From NCBI RefSeq assembly GCF_003579925.1, contig NZ_QUAL01000168.1, forward strand, positions 1 to 45,815: a DNA stretch of 45,815 nucleotides, given 5' to 3'. Source of the stretch: Jiangella rhizosphaerae. GTDB lineage: Bacteria > Actinomycetota > Actinomycetes > Jiangellales > Jiangellaceae. The position numbers and the translations under genes were made by a program. The notes beneath the pieces were generated by a model. That model was not told the origin of the DNA, made no database searches, and saw only the letters and a program-made list of their open reading frames with translations. This document shows, piece after piece, positions 17,079-25,252 of the stretch (its first letter is position 1; every line of letters starts with the position of its first letter).

Positions 17079-18055
17079 CGGGGATCCGCGCCACCGGCAC
17101 CAAGACGCTGATGCTGTTCGGGGGCCGAGCGCATCCGGAGCTGAACGAGGAGGTCGCCGACGCCCTCGGCGTCAGCCTGGTGCCGAGCAAGACCTTCAAC
17201 TTCGCCAACGGCGAGATCTACGTGCGGTTCGAGGAGAGCGTGCGCGGCAGCGACGCCTTCGTCATCCAGAGCCACACCGCTCCGATCAACGAATGGATCA
17301 TGGAGCAGCTGATCATGGTCGACGCGCTCAAGCGGGCGTCGGCCAAGCAGATCACCGTCGTCATGCCGTTCTACGGGTACGCGCGGCAGGACAAGAAGCA
17401 CCGTGGCCGCGAGCCGATCTCCGCGCGCCTCATCGCCGACATGTTCAAGACCGCCGGCGCCGACCGCCTCATGGCCGTCGACCTGCACACCGCGCAGATC
17501 CAGGGGTTCTTCGACGGCCCGGTCGACCACCTGTGGGCGCTGCCGATCCTGGCCGGTCACGTCCAGGAGCACTACGCGCCCGAGAACATGACGGTGGTGT
17601 CGCCCGACGCCGGCCGGGTGCGGGTCGCCGACGTGTGGGCCGACCGCCTGGGCACGCCGCTGGCCATCATCCACAAGCGGCGCAACCCCGACGTCGCCAA
17701 CGAGGTGAAGGTCCACGAGGTCGTCGGTGACGTCCAGGGCCGCACCTGCCTGCTGGTCGACGACATGATCGACACCGCCGGCACCATCACGCAGGCGGCC
17801 GAGGCGCTGATGGAGGCCGGCGCCGAGAGCGTCTGCGTCGCCGCCACGCACGCCGTGCTGTCCGGCCCGGCGGTCGACCGGCTGAAGAACTCGGCCGGCA
17901 TCAAGGAAGTCATCGTCACCAACACGCTGCCGATCGAACAGGAGCGCCGGTTCGACAAGCTGACGGTGCTGTCGATCGCTCCGCTGATCGCCCGGGCCAT
18001 TCACGAGGTGTTCGAAGAGGGTTCCGTCACCAGCCTCTTCAACGGCAACGCGTAG
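17075..18055 (+). CDS. prs: ribose-phosphate pyrophosphokinase (PRPP synthetase)
   Basis: Makes 5-phosphoribosyl pyrophosphate from ribose 5-phosphate and ATP for nucleotide, His and Trp synthesis. The 326-residue product shows SKTFNFANGEIYVRFEESVRG, the ATP loop FYGYARQDKKHRGREPISARL, DLHTAQIQGFF, the PDAGRVRVA region and the PRPP loop LLVDDMIDTAGTI. Start is the GTG overlapping the glmU stop. The GlmU-Prs pair is the standard actinobacterial order. Confidence 0.97.
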   Translation: MTGIRATGTKTLMLFGGRAHPELNEEVADALGVSLVPSKTFNFANGEIYVRFEESVRGSDAFVIQSHTAPINEWIMEQLIMVDALKRASAKQITVVMPFYGYARQDKKHRGREPISARLIADMFKTAGADRLMAVDLHTAQIQGFFDGPVDHLWALPILAGHVQEHYAPENMTVVSPDAGRVRVADVWADRLGTPLAIIHKRRNPDVANEVKVHEVVGDVQGRTCLLVDDMIDTAGTITQAAEALMEAGAESVCVAATHAVLSGPAVDRLKNSAGIKEVIVTNTLPIEQERRFDKLTVLSIAPLIARAIHEVFEEGSVTSLFNGNA

Positions 18056-18080
18056 CCGCCCTCGGATGTACGGGGTCGGT

Positions 18081-18110
18081 TTCACATCGGGGCAGCTCCG
18101 GGGCTAGACT
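18081..18110 (+). promoter_or_regulatory. possible sigma-70-type promoter of rplY
   Basis: TTCACA (18081-18086) and TAGACT (18105-18110) are 18 bases apart in the gap between prs and rplY. If used, the transcript would have an untranslated leader of about 125 bases containing several GC-rich foldbacks (for example CCTCGGCGAGG near 18121), room for autogenous control. Confidence 0.4.
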
Positions 18111-18242
18111 TCGAGGGTTGCCTCGGCGAGGGTGCAGTCTCTGCTGTCACCGTGATCGACGCGGTGCGCAGTCGGTGCGCGCCCTTTGCCCGAGCCCGAC
18201 GTGACGCTGACCGCCCACCGTGCTTTCCGAGGAGTTCTCACC

Positions 18243-18896
18243 GTGTCCGACGTCAAGATCGCCGCCGAGCTGCGTACCGAGTTCGGCAAGGGCGCCGCGC
18301 GCCGCCTCCGCCGCGCCGCCAAGGTTCCCGCGGTCCTCTACGGGCACGGAACCGACCCCGTCCACCTGGCGCTGCCGGGCCACGACACCATGCTCGCGCT
18401 GAAGACCCCGAACGTGCTCATCACGCTCGACATCGAGGGCCGCGGCAGCGAGCTGGCGCTGCCGAAGCACGTCCAGCGCGACCCGCTCAAGGGCTTCATC
18501 GAGCACGTCGACCTGCTGCTGGTCAAGCGCGGCGAGAAGGTCACCGTCGAGGTGGCGGTGCACGTCACGGGCGAGGCCGCTCCGGGCACGCTGGTCAACC
18601 TCGAGAGCCCCACCGTCTCCATCGAGGCCGAGGCGACCCACCTGCCCGAGGGCATCGAGGTGTCCGTCGAGGGCCTCGAGGAGGGCACCCAGATCCACGC
18701 CAAGGACCTCACGCTGGCGCGCGGCTCGTCGCTGGCCGGCGACCCCGAGCAGCTGGTCGTCAACGTCACCGCCGCGCCGACCGCCGAGCAGCTCGAGGGC
18801 GAGGTCGAAGAGGCCGCCACCGAGGAGGAGGCGCCGGCCGGCGAGGCCGCTGCCGAGGAGGCTCCGGCCGCCGAGGCGTCCTCCGACGAGTCCTGA
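18243..18896 (+). CDS. rplY: 50S ribosomal protein L25 / general stress protein Ctc
   Basis: Binds 5S rRNA in the large subunit. The 217-residue CTC-type product has the RNA-binding L25 domain (residues 1-95, AAELRTEFGKGAARRLRRAAKVPAVLYGHG) and the second beta domain (about 96-190, VTVEVAVHVTGEAAPGTLV), then an acidic Ala/Glu tail of about 35 residues that is common in actinobacteria. The GTG start is supported by GAGGAG 9 bases upstream. It is followed by pth 30 bases later, the usual rplY-pth pair. Confidence 0.95.
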   Translation: MSDVKIAAELRTEFGKGAARRLRRAAKVPAVLYGHGTDPVHLALPGHDTMLALKTPNVLITLDIEGRGSELALPKHVQRDPLKGFIEHVDLLLVKRGEKVTVEVAVHVTGEAAPGTLVNLESPTVSIEAEATHLPEGIEVSVEGLEEGTQIHAKDLTLARGSSLAGDPEQLVVNVTAAPTAEQLEGEVEEAATEEEAPAGEAAAEEAPAAEASSDES

Positions 18897-18926
18897 GTTC
18901 ACTTCGCCGGGCCGGGGAGCCTGTCG

Positions 18927-19508
18927 ATGTCCGACGCGTGGCTGGTGGTCGGGCTGGGCAACCCCGGCCCGACGTATGCCGGCACCCGGCACAACGCCGG
19001 TGCCATGGTGGTCGACCTGCTCGCCGAGCGGGCCGGCGCGCCGCTGAAGTCCCAGCGCAAGCTCCGGGCCGACGTCGCCGAGGTGCGCCTCGGTGGCGTG
19101 CCCGGCGCCCGCGCCGTCCTGGCCAAGCCGCACACGTACATGAACGAGTCCGGCGGGCCGGTGGCACTGCTCGCCGACTTCTACAAGATCGCCCCCGACC
19201 ACCTGCTGGTCGTCCACGACGAGCTGGACCTGCCGTTCGGCACCATCCGGCTCAAGCTCGGCGGGGGTGACAACGGTCACAACGGGCTGCGCTCGGTGCG
19301 CGCCCGCATCGGCACCGGCGACTACTGCCGGCTGCGGTTCGGCATCGGCCGGCCGCCCGGGCGGATGGACCCGGCCGCGTACGTGCTCAAGCCGTTCTCC
19401 ACTGTTGAGAAGCGCGACATCGAGCTCGAGGTCGACCGCGCCGCCGACGCCGCCGAGGCCGTGGTGGTCGACGGCCTCGTCTACGCGCAGAACCACTACA
19501 ACGCCTGA
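18927..19508 (+). CDS. pth: peptidyl-tRNA hydrolase
   Basis: Releases tRNA from peptidyl-tRNA that has dropped off ribosomes. The 193-residue product has the conserved N-terminus WLVVGLGNPGPTYAGTRHNAG with the catalytic His, then KPHTYMNESGGPV, HDELDLPFG and GGGDNGHNGLRSV. Start ATG follows a GGGGAG-containing leader. A CCCGCG-CGAA-CGCGGG hairpin follows the stop. Confidence 0.97.
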   Translation: MSDAWLVVGLGNPGPTYAGTRHNAGAMVVDLLAERAGAPLKSQRKLRADVAEVRLGGVPGARAVLAKPHTYMNESGGPVALLADFYKIAPDHLLVVHDELDLPFGTIRLKLGGGDNGHNGLRSVRARIGTGDYCRLRFGIGRPPGRMDPAAYVLKPFSTVEKRDIELEVDRAADAAEAVVVDGLVYAQNHYNA

Positions 19509-19509
19509 G

Positions 19510-19525
19510 CCCGCGCGAACGCGGG
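19510..19525. terminator. hairpin after pth
   Basis: CCCGCG and CGCGGG form a 6-bp GC stem around the tetraloop CGAA, starting 2 bases after the pth stop. There is no T-run; GC-rich hairpins of this kind often end transcripts in actinobacteria. Confidence 0.5.
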
Positions 19526-19541
19526 TCCGAAATCGCCGCTT

Positions 19542-19559
19542 TCGACTGGTCCCAGTCGA
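19542..19559. promoter_or_regulatory. 18-base perfect dyad upstream of the sugar transferase
   Basis: TCGACTGG and CCAGTCGA flank a 2-base centre. A TATAGT hexamer lies 10 bases downstream (19570-19575). The dyad could be an operator for the sugar transferase gene; no regulator is encoded beside it. Confidence 0.35.
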
Positions 19560-19636
19560 CCCTTCCGCGTATAGTCCGTCCCAGTTCGTCGGCTTGATGA
19601 TGAGCCGGTGGGGGGTATCGGAGCCTTGGGGGGGCC

Positions 19637-21151
19637 ATGGCTACGGTCGATCTATTGTCGGCTGGCGCGCGCACACGCTCGCGGAGAACTCCGTCCGAAT
19701 TCGACGGACGCGGTCCACTGGCGTCGCCGGCGACCCGTCCATTTCGCTACCGCCGCGCCACCGCGGCCGGTGACTTGCTGACCGGTGCTGTCGCGCTCGT
19801 CGTGACGGCGGTGCTCAGCCGGTCGCGGCTCGACGTCGCGGTCGCGGTCGGTGCCATGGCGGTCGCGTGGCCGCTGGTGCTCACCGCGAAGACCGGCCGG
19901 GCGGACCGGCTGTTCGGCGTCAGGAACACCTACCTCGACGTGCTGCGGGCGCTGGCCGCGGTGGTCGCCGTGCTGGCCGTCGCCGGTGCGCTGTTCTCGA
20001 TCCCGGTGCTCGGCACGGCGTTCCTGGTCGCCGCCGCGATCCTCGCCGGCGGCTCCATCGCCGTGCGGCTGGCGGTCCGCCGCAAGCTGCGCCGGCTGCG
20101 CGCGCTGGGCCGCGCGACCCGGCGCACGCTGCTGGTCGGCCCGGCCAGTGGCGTCGCGGCCGCGCTCGACCGTTTCGCCCAGGACGGTGAGCACCCGCTG
20201 TCGGTCGTCGCCGCCTGCGTCGAGGACGACGGCACCGAGCCGCCCTCGTCGGTGCCGGTGGTCGGCACCGTCGTCCGGGGCCTTCCGGGCCACGACGACG
20301 CCCTGCGCGACGAGGAGATCGTCCACGCGGTCCGGCTGGCGGCCCAGCGGGTGCGGGCCCGCACGGTGTGCGTCACACCCGGCTCGGAGTTCACCGGCGA
20401 CCGCCTGCGCGCGCTGAGCTGGATGCTCGGCGACATCGGCATCGATCTCGTCACCGACCTCGGGCTGTCCGACGTCGCGCCGCACCGCATGGGCCTGGGC
20501 AGCATGGGCTCCAGCGTGCTGCTGCACGTCAAGCAGGTCCGCCCCACCGGCCTGCGGCTGGCGGCCAAGGTCGCGACCGATCGCGTGCTGGCGGCGCTGA
20601 TCCTGCTGCTGCTCTCGCCGCTGCTGCTGGCCATCGGGGTCGCGGTCAAGGTCACCGATCCCGGTCCGGCCATCTACCGGCAGGTGCGGGTGGGCCGCGA
20701 CGGCCTGTTCTTCACCATGCTGAAGTTCCGCACCATGTACGTCGACGCCGACCAGCGCCGCGCCGAGCTGCTCGACTCCGCCGACGGCGACGGGCCGATG
20801 TTCAAGATGCGCCACGACCCGCGCATCACCCGCATCGGTCGGCTGCTGCGCAAGTACTCCCTCGACGAGCTGCCGCAGCTGGTCAACGTGCTGCGCGGCG
20901 AGATGTCGCTGGTGGGTCCGCGGCCCGCGCTGCCTGAGGAGGTCGCCACGTACGACGGCACCGCCCGCCGCCGGCTGGCCGCGATCCCGGGCATGACCGG
21001 CCTGTGGCAGGTGAGCGGCCGCTCCAACCTCACCTGGAGCGAGACGGTGCGGCTGGACCTGCGCTACGTCGACAACTGGTCCTACGGCGACGACCTGCAG
21101 CTGCTGCGTCGCACCGCCAAGGCCGTGGTCCGCAGCACCGGCGCCTACTGA
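19637..21151 (+). CDS. polyprenyl-phosphate sugar transferase initiating exopolysaccharide synthesis
   Basis: A 504-residue membrane protein of the WbaP/exopolysaccharide polyprenyl glycosylphosphotransferase family. It transfers a sugar phosphate from a nucleotide sugar to undecaprenyl phosphate. Four hydrophobic segments fill residues about 45-155, a soluble Rossmann-like middle follows, and a fifth at about 310-335 (VLAALILLLLSPLLLAIGVAV) enters the catalytic domain with YRQVRVGRDGLFFTMLKFRTM, LRKYSLDELPQLVNVLRGEM, SLVGPRPALPEEV and PGMTGLWQVSGRS. No other polysaccharide genes lie beside it, so its product is unknown. A GGGGGGG ribosome-binding stretch precedes the ATG. Confidence 0.93.
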   Translation: MATVDLLSAGARTRSRRTPSEFDGRGPLASPATRPFRYRRATAAGDLLTGAVALVVTAVLSRSRLDVAVAVGAMAVAWPLVLTAKTGRADRLFGVRNTYLDVLRALAAVVAVLAVAGALFSIPVLGTAFLVAAAILAGGSIAVRLAVRRKLRRLRALGRATRRTLLVGPASGVAAALDRFAQDGEHPLSVVAACVEDDGTEPPSSVPVVGTVVRGLPGHDDALRDEEIVHAVRLAAQRVRARTVCVTPGSEFTGDRLRALSWMLGDIGIDLVTDLGLSDVAPHRMGLGSMGSSVLLHVKQVRPTGLRLAAKVATDRVLAALILLLLSPLLLAIGVAVKVTDPGPAIYRQVRVGRDGLFFTMLKFRTMYVDADQRRAELLDSADGDGPMFKMRHDPRITRIGRLLRKYSLDELPQLVNVLRGEMSLVGPRPALPEEVATYDGTARRRLAAIPGMTGLWQVSGRSNLTWSETVRLDLRYVDNWSYGDDLQLLRRTAKAVVRSTGAY

Positions 21152-21192
21152 ACCCGCGGGGCCGTCACAGCCAACGACGCCCACCCCCGACG

Positions 21193-21269
21193 CAAGTTGA
21201 TCTTGGAGAACTTCGTCCATCAATCGGGCGAATCGGACCACAATGGCCGAACAACTCCAAGATCAACTT
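21193..21269. repeat. inverted repeat between the sugar transferase and cysQ
   Basis: AAGTTGATCTTGGAG (21193-21207) is the exact reverse complement of CTCCAAGATCAACTT (21255-21269), enclosing 47 bases. It lies in the 256-base gap between the two genes. It may be a terminator or a small palindromic element; its arm resembles those at 15.3 and 30.6 kb. Confidence 0.7.
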
Positions 21270-21407
21270 CTCGGGATGCTGCGTGGTGGGCGGGCCGGTG
21301 CGGTTGACCGGATGGTGGACGCTTCGTCTCGGATTATGGGCGAGGACGTGATTCGGGGCCGGTTCACCCTAGGCTGGGACGTTCGAAGACCGGCCTCGAG
21401 GAGTTCC

Positions 21408-22181
21408 GTGGCATCCACTGACGCGATCCTGGCCGCCCGCCTCGCCACCGAGGCGGGCGCGCTGCTGCTCGCGCTGCGCCGCGACCACGATCCGGCAACG
21501 GGCACTCAGGCGCTGCGCGATGCGGGGGATCGCGCAGCCCAACGATTTCTGGCCGCCGCGCTGACCGAGCAGCGCCCCGGCGACGCCGTCCTCAGCGAGG
21601 AGGCGCCCGACACCGCCGCCCGGCTCGACGCGCGGCGAGTCTGGATCATCGACCCCCTCGACGGCACGCGCGAGTTCGGCGACGGCCGCGACGACTGGGC
21701 GGTGCACGTGGCGCTGTGGGAGGACGGAGAGCTGACGGCGGGAGCCGTCGCGCTGCCCGGCCTGGGCGTCACGCTGGCTGGTGACCCGGCCGCCGTCGTC
21801 CCGGACCGCGTCCCCGCCGCACCGCCGCGCATCGCCGTCAGCCGCAGCCGTCCGCCCATCGCCGCGCAGCGGGCCGCCGACGCCCTGGGCGCCGAACTGG
21901 TCCCGCTCGGTTCGGCCGGGTTCAAGGTCGCCGCCGTCGTGCGCGGCGAGGCCGACGCCTACGTCCACGCCGGCGGTCAGTACGAGTGGGACTCCGCCGC
22001 GCCCGCGGCCGTCGCCCGCGCCGCCGGCCTGCACGCCAGCCGGCTCGACGGCACGCCGCTGCGCTACAACCAGCCCGACCCGTACCTGCCCGACCTGCTC
22101 GTCGCCCGCCCGGAGCTCGCCGACGCGCTCCTGGCGGCCGTCGCCGTCGGCAACCCCGCTCAACCCGTGAGGTCAGCATGA
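21408..22181 (+). CDS. cysQ: 3'(2'),5'-bisphosphate nucleotidase (PAP phosphatase)
   Basis: Removes the 3' phosphate of PAP, the by-product of PAPS use, in sulfate assimilation or sulfation. The 257-residue product belongs to the inositol monophosphatase fold: metal-binding [27 protein letters not shown] and [16 protein letters not shown]. The GTG at 21408 has GAGGAG four bases upstream; a longer frame starting at 21243 runs through the palindrome and is unlikely. It overlaps cysD by ATGA. Co-occurrence with cysD and cysN supports a sulfur role over inositol metabolism. Confidence 0.9.
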   Translation: MASTDAILAARLATEAGALLLALRRDHDPATGTQALRDAGDRAAQRFLAAALTEQRPGDAVLSEEAPDTAARLDARRVWIIDPLDGTREFGDGRDDWAVHVALWEDGELTAGAVALPGLGVTLAGDPAAVVPDRVPAAPPRIAVSRSRPPIAAQRAADALGAELVPLGSAGFKVAAVVRGEADAYVHAGGQYEWDSAAPAAVARAAGLHASRLDGTPLRYNQPDPYLPDLLVARPELADALLAAVAVGNPAQPVRSA

Positions 22182-23086
22182 CGATCCACGAGTACCAGCT
22201 CTCGCAGCTCGACTATCTCGAGGCCGAGGCGGTGCACATCTTCCGCGAGGTCGCTGCCGAGCTCGAGCGGCCGGTGCTGCTGTTCTCCGGCGGCAAGGAC
22301 TCCATCGTCATGCTGCGGCTGGCCGAGAAGGCGTTCTGGCCGGCGCCGATGCCGTTCCCCGTCATGCACGTCGACACCGGGCACAACTTCCCCGAGGTTC
22401 TGGAGTTCCGCGACCGCCGAGTCGCCGAGCTGGGCGTCAACCTCGTCGTCGCGTCGGTGCCCGACGCCATCGAGCGCGGGCTGGTGGCCGAGGAGCCGAA
22501 CGGCTCGCGCAACCGCATCCAGACGCCGGTGCTGCTCGAGGCGGTCGAGAAGCACCGGTTCACCGCGTTGTTCGGCGGTGCCCGCCGCGACGAGGAGAAG
22601 GCCCGGGCCAAGGAGCGGGTGTTCTCCTTCCGCGACGACTTCGGCCAGTGGGACCCGAAGAACCAGCGCCCGGAGCTCTGGAACCTGTACAACGGCCGCA
22701 TCCACCTGGGCGAGAGCATCCGGGTGTTCCCGTTGTCGAACTGGACCGAGCTCGACGTCTGGCACTACATCCAGCGCGAGGAGATCGCCGTCCCGTCGAT
22801 CTACTACGCGCACGACCGCGAGGTCTTCGAGCGCGACGGCATGCTGTTCGCGAACAACGAGTTCTGCCGCCCGCGCGAGGGCGAGACGACGTTCGTCGCT
22901 AAGGTCCGCTACCGCACCGTCGGCGACGCCTCGCTGACCGCCGCGGTGCGCTCCGACGCCGACACCGTCGAGAAGGTGATCGAGGAGATCGCCGCCACCC
23001 GGCTGACCGAGCGCGGCGCCACCCGCGGCGACGACCGCGTCAGCGAGGCCGCGATGGAGGACCGGAAGAAGGAAGGCTACTTCTGA
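22178..23086 (+). CDS. cysD: sulfate adenylyltransferase subunit 2
   Basis: With CysN makes adenosine 5'-phosphosulfate from ATP and sulfate. The 302-residue product has the PP-loop [36 protein letters not shown], the conserved [20 protein letters not shown] (whole motif conserved in CysD) and [11 protein letters not shown]. It begins at the ATGA overlap with cysQ and ends 1 base before cysN. Confidence 0.97.
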   Translation: MTIHEYQLSQLDYLEAEAVHIFREVAAELERPVLLFSGGKDSIVMLRLAEKAFWPAPMPFPVMHVDTGHNFPEVLEFRDRRVAELGVNLVVASVPDAIERGLVAEEPNGSRNRIQTPVLLEAVEKHRFTALFGGARRDEEKARAKERVFSFRDDFGQWDPKNQRPELWNLYNGRIHLGESIRVFPLSNWTELDVWHYIQREEIAVPSIYYAHDREVFERDGMLFANNEFCRPREGETTFVAKVRYRTVGDASLTAAVRSDADTVEKVIEEIAATRLTERGATRGDDRVSEAAMEDRKKEGYF

Positions 23087-23087
23087 G

Positions 23088-24338
23088 ATGGATCTGCTCA
23101 GGTTCGCCACCGCCGGCTCCGTCGACGACGGCAAGAGCACGCTGATCGGCCGGCTGCTCTACGACTCCAAGGCGATCTTCACCGACCAGCTCGAGAGCGT
23201 CGAGCGCACCAGCCAGCAGCGCGGCGACGAGTACACCGACCTGTCGCTGCTGACCGACGGCCTGCGCGCCGAGCGCGAGCAGGGCATCACCATCGACGTC
23301 GCGTACCGCTACTTCGCGACGCCGCGGCGCAAGTTCATCATCGCCGACACCCCGGGGCACATCCAGTACACCCGCAACATGGTCACGGGCGCCTCCACCG
23401 CCGACCTCGCCATCGTGCTGGTCGACGCGCGCAAGGGCATGGTCGAGCAGAGCCGCCGGCACGCGTTCCTCGTGTCGCTCCTGCGGGTGCCGCACCTGGT
23501 GCTCGCGGTGAACAAGATGGATCTCGTCGACTGGTCGCAGGAGGTCTTCGAGTCCATCGAGAAGGAGTTCTCCTCGTTCGCGACGAAGCTCGACGTTCCC
23601 GACCTCACCGTCGTGCCGATCTCCGCCCTGCACGGCGACAACATCGTCAGCCGCTCGCCCAACATGCCGTGGTACGAGGGCCCGTCGCTGCTGCACCACC
23701 TCGAGCACGTGCACATCGCCAGCGACCGCAACCTCGTCGACGTCCGGTTCCCGGTGCAGTACGTCATCCGGCCGCAGTCGCTGCAGCGCACCGACTACCG
23801 CGCCTACGCCGGGCAGGTCGCCGGCGGCGTGCTCAAGGCCGGCGACGAGGTCATGGTGCTGCCGAGCGGGTTCACCACGCGCATCGCCAGCATCGACACC
23901 GCCGACGGCCCGGTCGGCGAGGCGTTCGCCCCGATGTCGGTGACCATCCGGCTCGAGGACGAGATCGACATTTCCCGCGGCGACATGATCTGCCGGCCGC
24001 ACAACCAGCCGGCGGTCGCGCAGGACATCGACGCCATGGTCTGCTGGATGGCCGAGACGCCGCTGGCGCCGGGCCAGAAGCTGGCGATCAAGCACACGAC
24101 GCGGTCGGCGCGGGCGCTGGTCAAGGAGCTGCAGTACCGGCTCGACGTCAACTCGCTGCACCGCGACGACACCGCGACACAGCTCGGCCTCAACGACATC
24201 GGCCGGGTGCGGCTGCGCACGACCGTGCCATTGCTCGCCGACGAGTATCGCCGCAACCGGCAGACCGGCGGGTTCATTCTCATCGACGAGTCGACCAACC
24301 GCACCGTGGGCGCAGGCATGATCACCTCGGCGAGCTGA
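23088..24338 (+). CDS. cysN: sulfate adenylyltransferase subunit 1 (GTPase)
   Basis: The GTPase subunit that drives APS formation. The 416-residue product has the G motifs SVDDGKSTLIGRLLYD, DTPGHIQYTRNMVTGAS and NKMDLVDW, followed by EF-Tu-like beta-barrel domains 2 and 3. It ends near residue 416, so it lacks the fused APS kinase (CysC) found in some actinobacteria; no separate cysC is in the window. The lasso peptide gene B1 starts 47 bases later on the same strand, with no obvious terminator between. Confidence 0.96.
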   Translation: MDLLRFATAGSVDDGKSTLIGRLLYDSKAIFTDQLESVERTSQQRGDEYTDLSLLTDGLRAEREQGITIDVAYRYFATPRRKFIIADTPGHIQYTRNMVTGASTADLAIVLVDARKGMVEQSRRHAFLVSLLRVPHLVLAVNKMDLVDWSQEVFESIEKEFSSFATKLDVPDLTVVPISALHGDNIVSRSPNMPWYEGPSLLHHLEHVHIASDRNLVDVRFPVQYVIRPQSLQRTDYRAYAGQVAGGVLKAGDEVMVLPSGFTTRIASIDTADGPVGEAFAPMSVTIRLEDEIDISRGDMICRPHNQPAVAQDIDAMVCWMAETPLAPGQKLAIKHTTRSARALVKELQYRLDVNSLHRDDTATQLGLNDIGRVRLRTTVPLLADEYRRNRQTGGFILIDESTNRTVGAGMITSAS

Positions 24339-24385
24339 GCGAGGGTGCGCTACAGTTCGCCGTAGCAGGATTCTTTGGGGGGCCG

Positions 24386-24649
24386 ATGAAACTGCGCACC
24401 ACTGGCGTCAGCTGGCGCGAGATCGACGGCGAGACGGTCATTCTCGATCTCTCGTCGTCGACGTATCTGAAGACCAATGCCGCGGGGTCGACCATCATGC
24501 GGCTGCTGGCCGAGGACCGCACCACCGCCGAGCTCGCCGACGGCCTCGTCGAGGCGTACGGCATTCCGGCCGACCAGGCCACGGCAGACGCCGAGACGTT
24601 CATCGCCATGCTCCGCGAGCGGAACCTTCTCGACTCCGCCGATTCCTGA
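24386..24649 (+). CDS. lasso peptide leader-recognition protein (B1, PqqD-like RRE)
   Basis: An 87-residue PqqD-like RiPP recognition element: MKLRTTGVSWREIDGETVIL, then LDLSSSTYLKTNAAGSTIM, a helical region LLAEDRTTAELADGLVEAYG and a terminal helix of about 25 residues. In lasso pathways this discrete B1 binds the leader of the precursor and presents it to the B2 peptidase. GGGGGG lies four bases before the ATG. The next gene is a precursor, and C and B2 follow, which rules out a role in PQQ synthesis. Confidence 0.9.
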   Translation: MKLRTTGVSWREIDGETVILDLSSSTYLKTNAAGSTIMRLLAEDRTTAELADGLVEAYGIPADQATADAETFIAMLRERNLLDSADS

Positions 24650-24654
24650 TCCGT

Positions 24655-24674
24655 CCGGTGGCGCAAGCCGCCGG
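24655..24674 (+). promoter_or_regulatory. GCAA-tetraloop hairpin before precursor A1
   Basis: CCGGTGGC and GCCGCCGG form an 8-bp stem with one G-U pair around the GNRA-type loop GCAA. It begins 6 bases after the B1 stop and 43 bases before A1. It could stabilise a processed A1 transcript or slow RNA polymerase. Confidence 0.45.
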
Positions 24675-24716
24675 CACCGCAATACACCATCCGCAGATAG
24701 GAAAGTGGGGGCTCCG

Positions 24717-24851
24717 ATGGCGTACGAAGCGCCGACGCTCGAGGAGATCGGCTCGGTCCGCGAACTCACGCTCGCCGCGAGCGGCCGTGGCCGATCCGAC
24801 CAGGTCCAGTGGTTCCGTTACGACAACGACCCCGGCGGCGTGCTGTCCTGA
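24717..24851 (+). CDS. lasso peptide precursor A1
   Basis: A 44-residue precursor. The leader has Y3, P6, L8, G12 and T18 in the spacing YxxPxLxxxGxxxxxT, the standard leader code recognised by B1 and cut two residues after the Thr. The predicted core starts at A20: ring AASGRGRSD with an isopeptide bond from the Ala1 amine to the Asp9 side chain, then a tail with QVQWFRYDND and ending GGVLS. Bulky Trp, Phe, Arg and Tyr could act as plugs. The C-terminal residue is Ser, a possible target of the linked kinase. GTGGGGG precedes the ATG. Start of the core is inferred from the Thr rule and the Asp9 position. Confidence 0.88.
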   Translation: MAYEAPTLEEIGSVRELTLAASGRGRSDQVQWFRYDNDPGGVLS

Positions 24852-25025
24852 CGCCCCGGTCGCCGGGACGGCACCGGACGAAAGCCCATCGACCGAGAAA
24901 ATTACCGCGAAAACCTCCGGTAACGGCTTTCTGACGGTACGATCGCGGCTGTTGGAAAGCAGGGCATTGGTGGATGCTCTGCTCTTACCGCCTCCGCAGA
25001 GGGGGTCAGAAAGGGGGGCACGGCT
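24852..25025 (+). other. 174-base spacer between the two precursors
   Basis: Lower in GC than its surroundings and without a gene. It holds a small TTACCG/CGGTAA foldback (24902-24923) and the hairpin at 24958-24983. A GGGGGG ribosome-binding stretch precedes A2. Confidence 0.6.
24958..24983 (+). promoter_or_regulatory. hairpin before precursor A2
   Basis: AGCAGGGCAT pairs with ATGCTCTGCT (nine Watson-Crick pairs and one G-U) around the loop TGGTGG. It lies 42 bases before the A2 start. With the 24655 hairpin, each precursor gene has a stem-loop at about the same distance upstream. Confidence 0.45.
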
Positions 25026-25169
25026 ATGGCATATCAGCCACCCGTGTTGGAAGAGGTCGGTTCCGTTCGTGAGTTGACGCTCGCGCACGGCGGCCAGGGC
25101 TCGTCGGACCAGTTCCTCTGGTTCAAGTGGGGGAACGACCGTCCGCCGGGCGGTGGCGGCCTCTCCTGA
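25026..25169 (+). CDS. lasso peptide precursor A2
   Basis: A 47-residue paralogue of A1. Leader residues Y3, P6, L8, G12 and T18 are identical and the run EVGSVRELTLA differs from A1 only at one position. The predicted core starts at A20: ring AHGGQGSSD (Ala1 to Asp9), then QFLWFKWGNDRPP and the end GGGGLS. Shared with A1 are Ala1, Gly4, Gly6, Ser8, Asp9, Gln10, Trp13, Phe14, a basic residue at 15, an aromatic at 16, Asn18-Asp19 and the Leu-Ser terminus. The tail is longer by three residues. AAAGGGGGG precedes the ATG. Confidence 0.88.
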   Translation: MAYQPPVLEEVGSVRELTLAHGGQGSSDQFLWFKWGNDRPPGGGGLS

Positions 25170-25252
25170 CGCCGTCAATGTCGAGCACGGCGGAGTCGCC
25201 CGGATTCCGGCGGCTCCGCCGTGTCTCGCTCGTGGTGTCAGGGGAGCATCGC

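Noticed and set aside
21243-21407. N-terminal extension of cysQ
   Set aside because: The extra 55 codons run through the inverted repeat and have no family match; the GTG at 21408 has GAGGAG at proper spacing.
21408-24338. Sulfated lasso peptide made with cysQDN
   Set aside because: There is no sulfotransferase or APS kinase nearby, and the kinase plus terminal Ser explains a +80 Da change better.
24386-24649. PqqD-like gene as part of PQQ synthesis
   Set aside because: No pqqA, B, C or E is nearby, and it is followed directly by lasso precursors, cyclase and peptidase. A discrete PqqD-like protein is the standard lasso recognition element.
25127-25252. Longer cyclase starting inside precursor A2
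   Set aside because: The upstream codons overlap A2 in another frame and encode no recognisable domain; the GTG at 25253 has a good ribosome-binding site.
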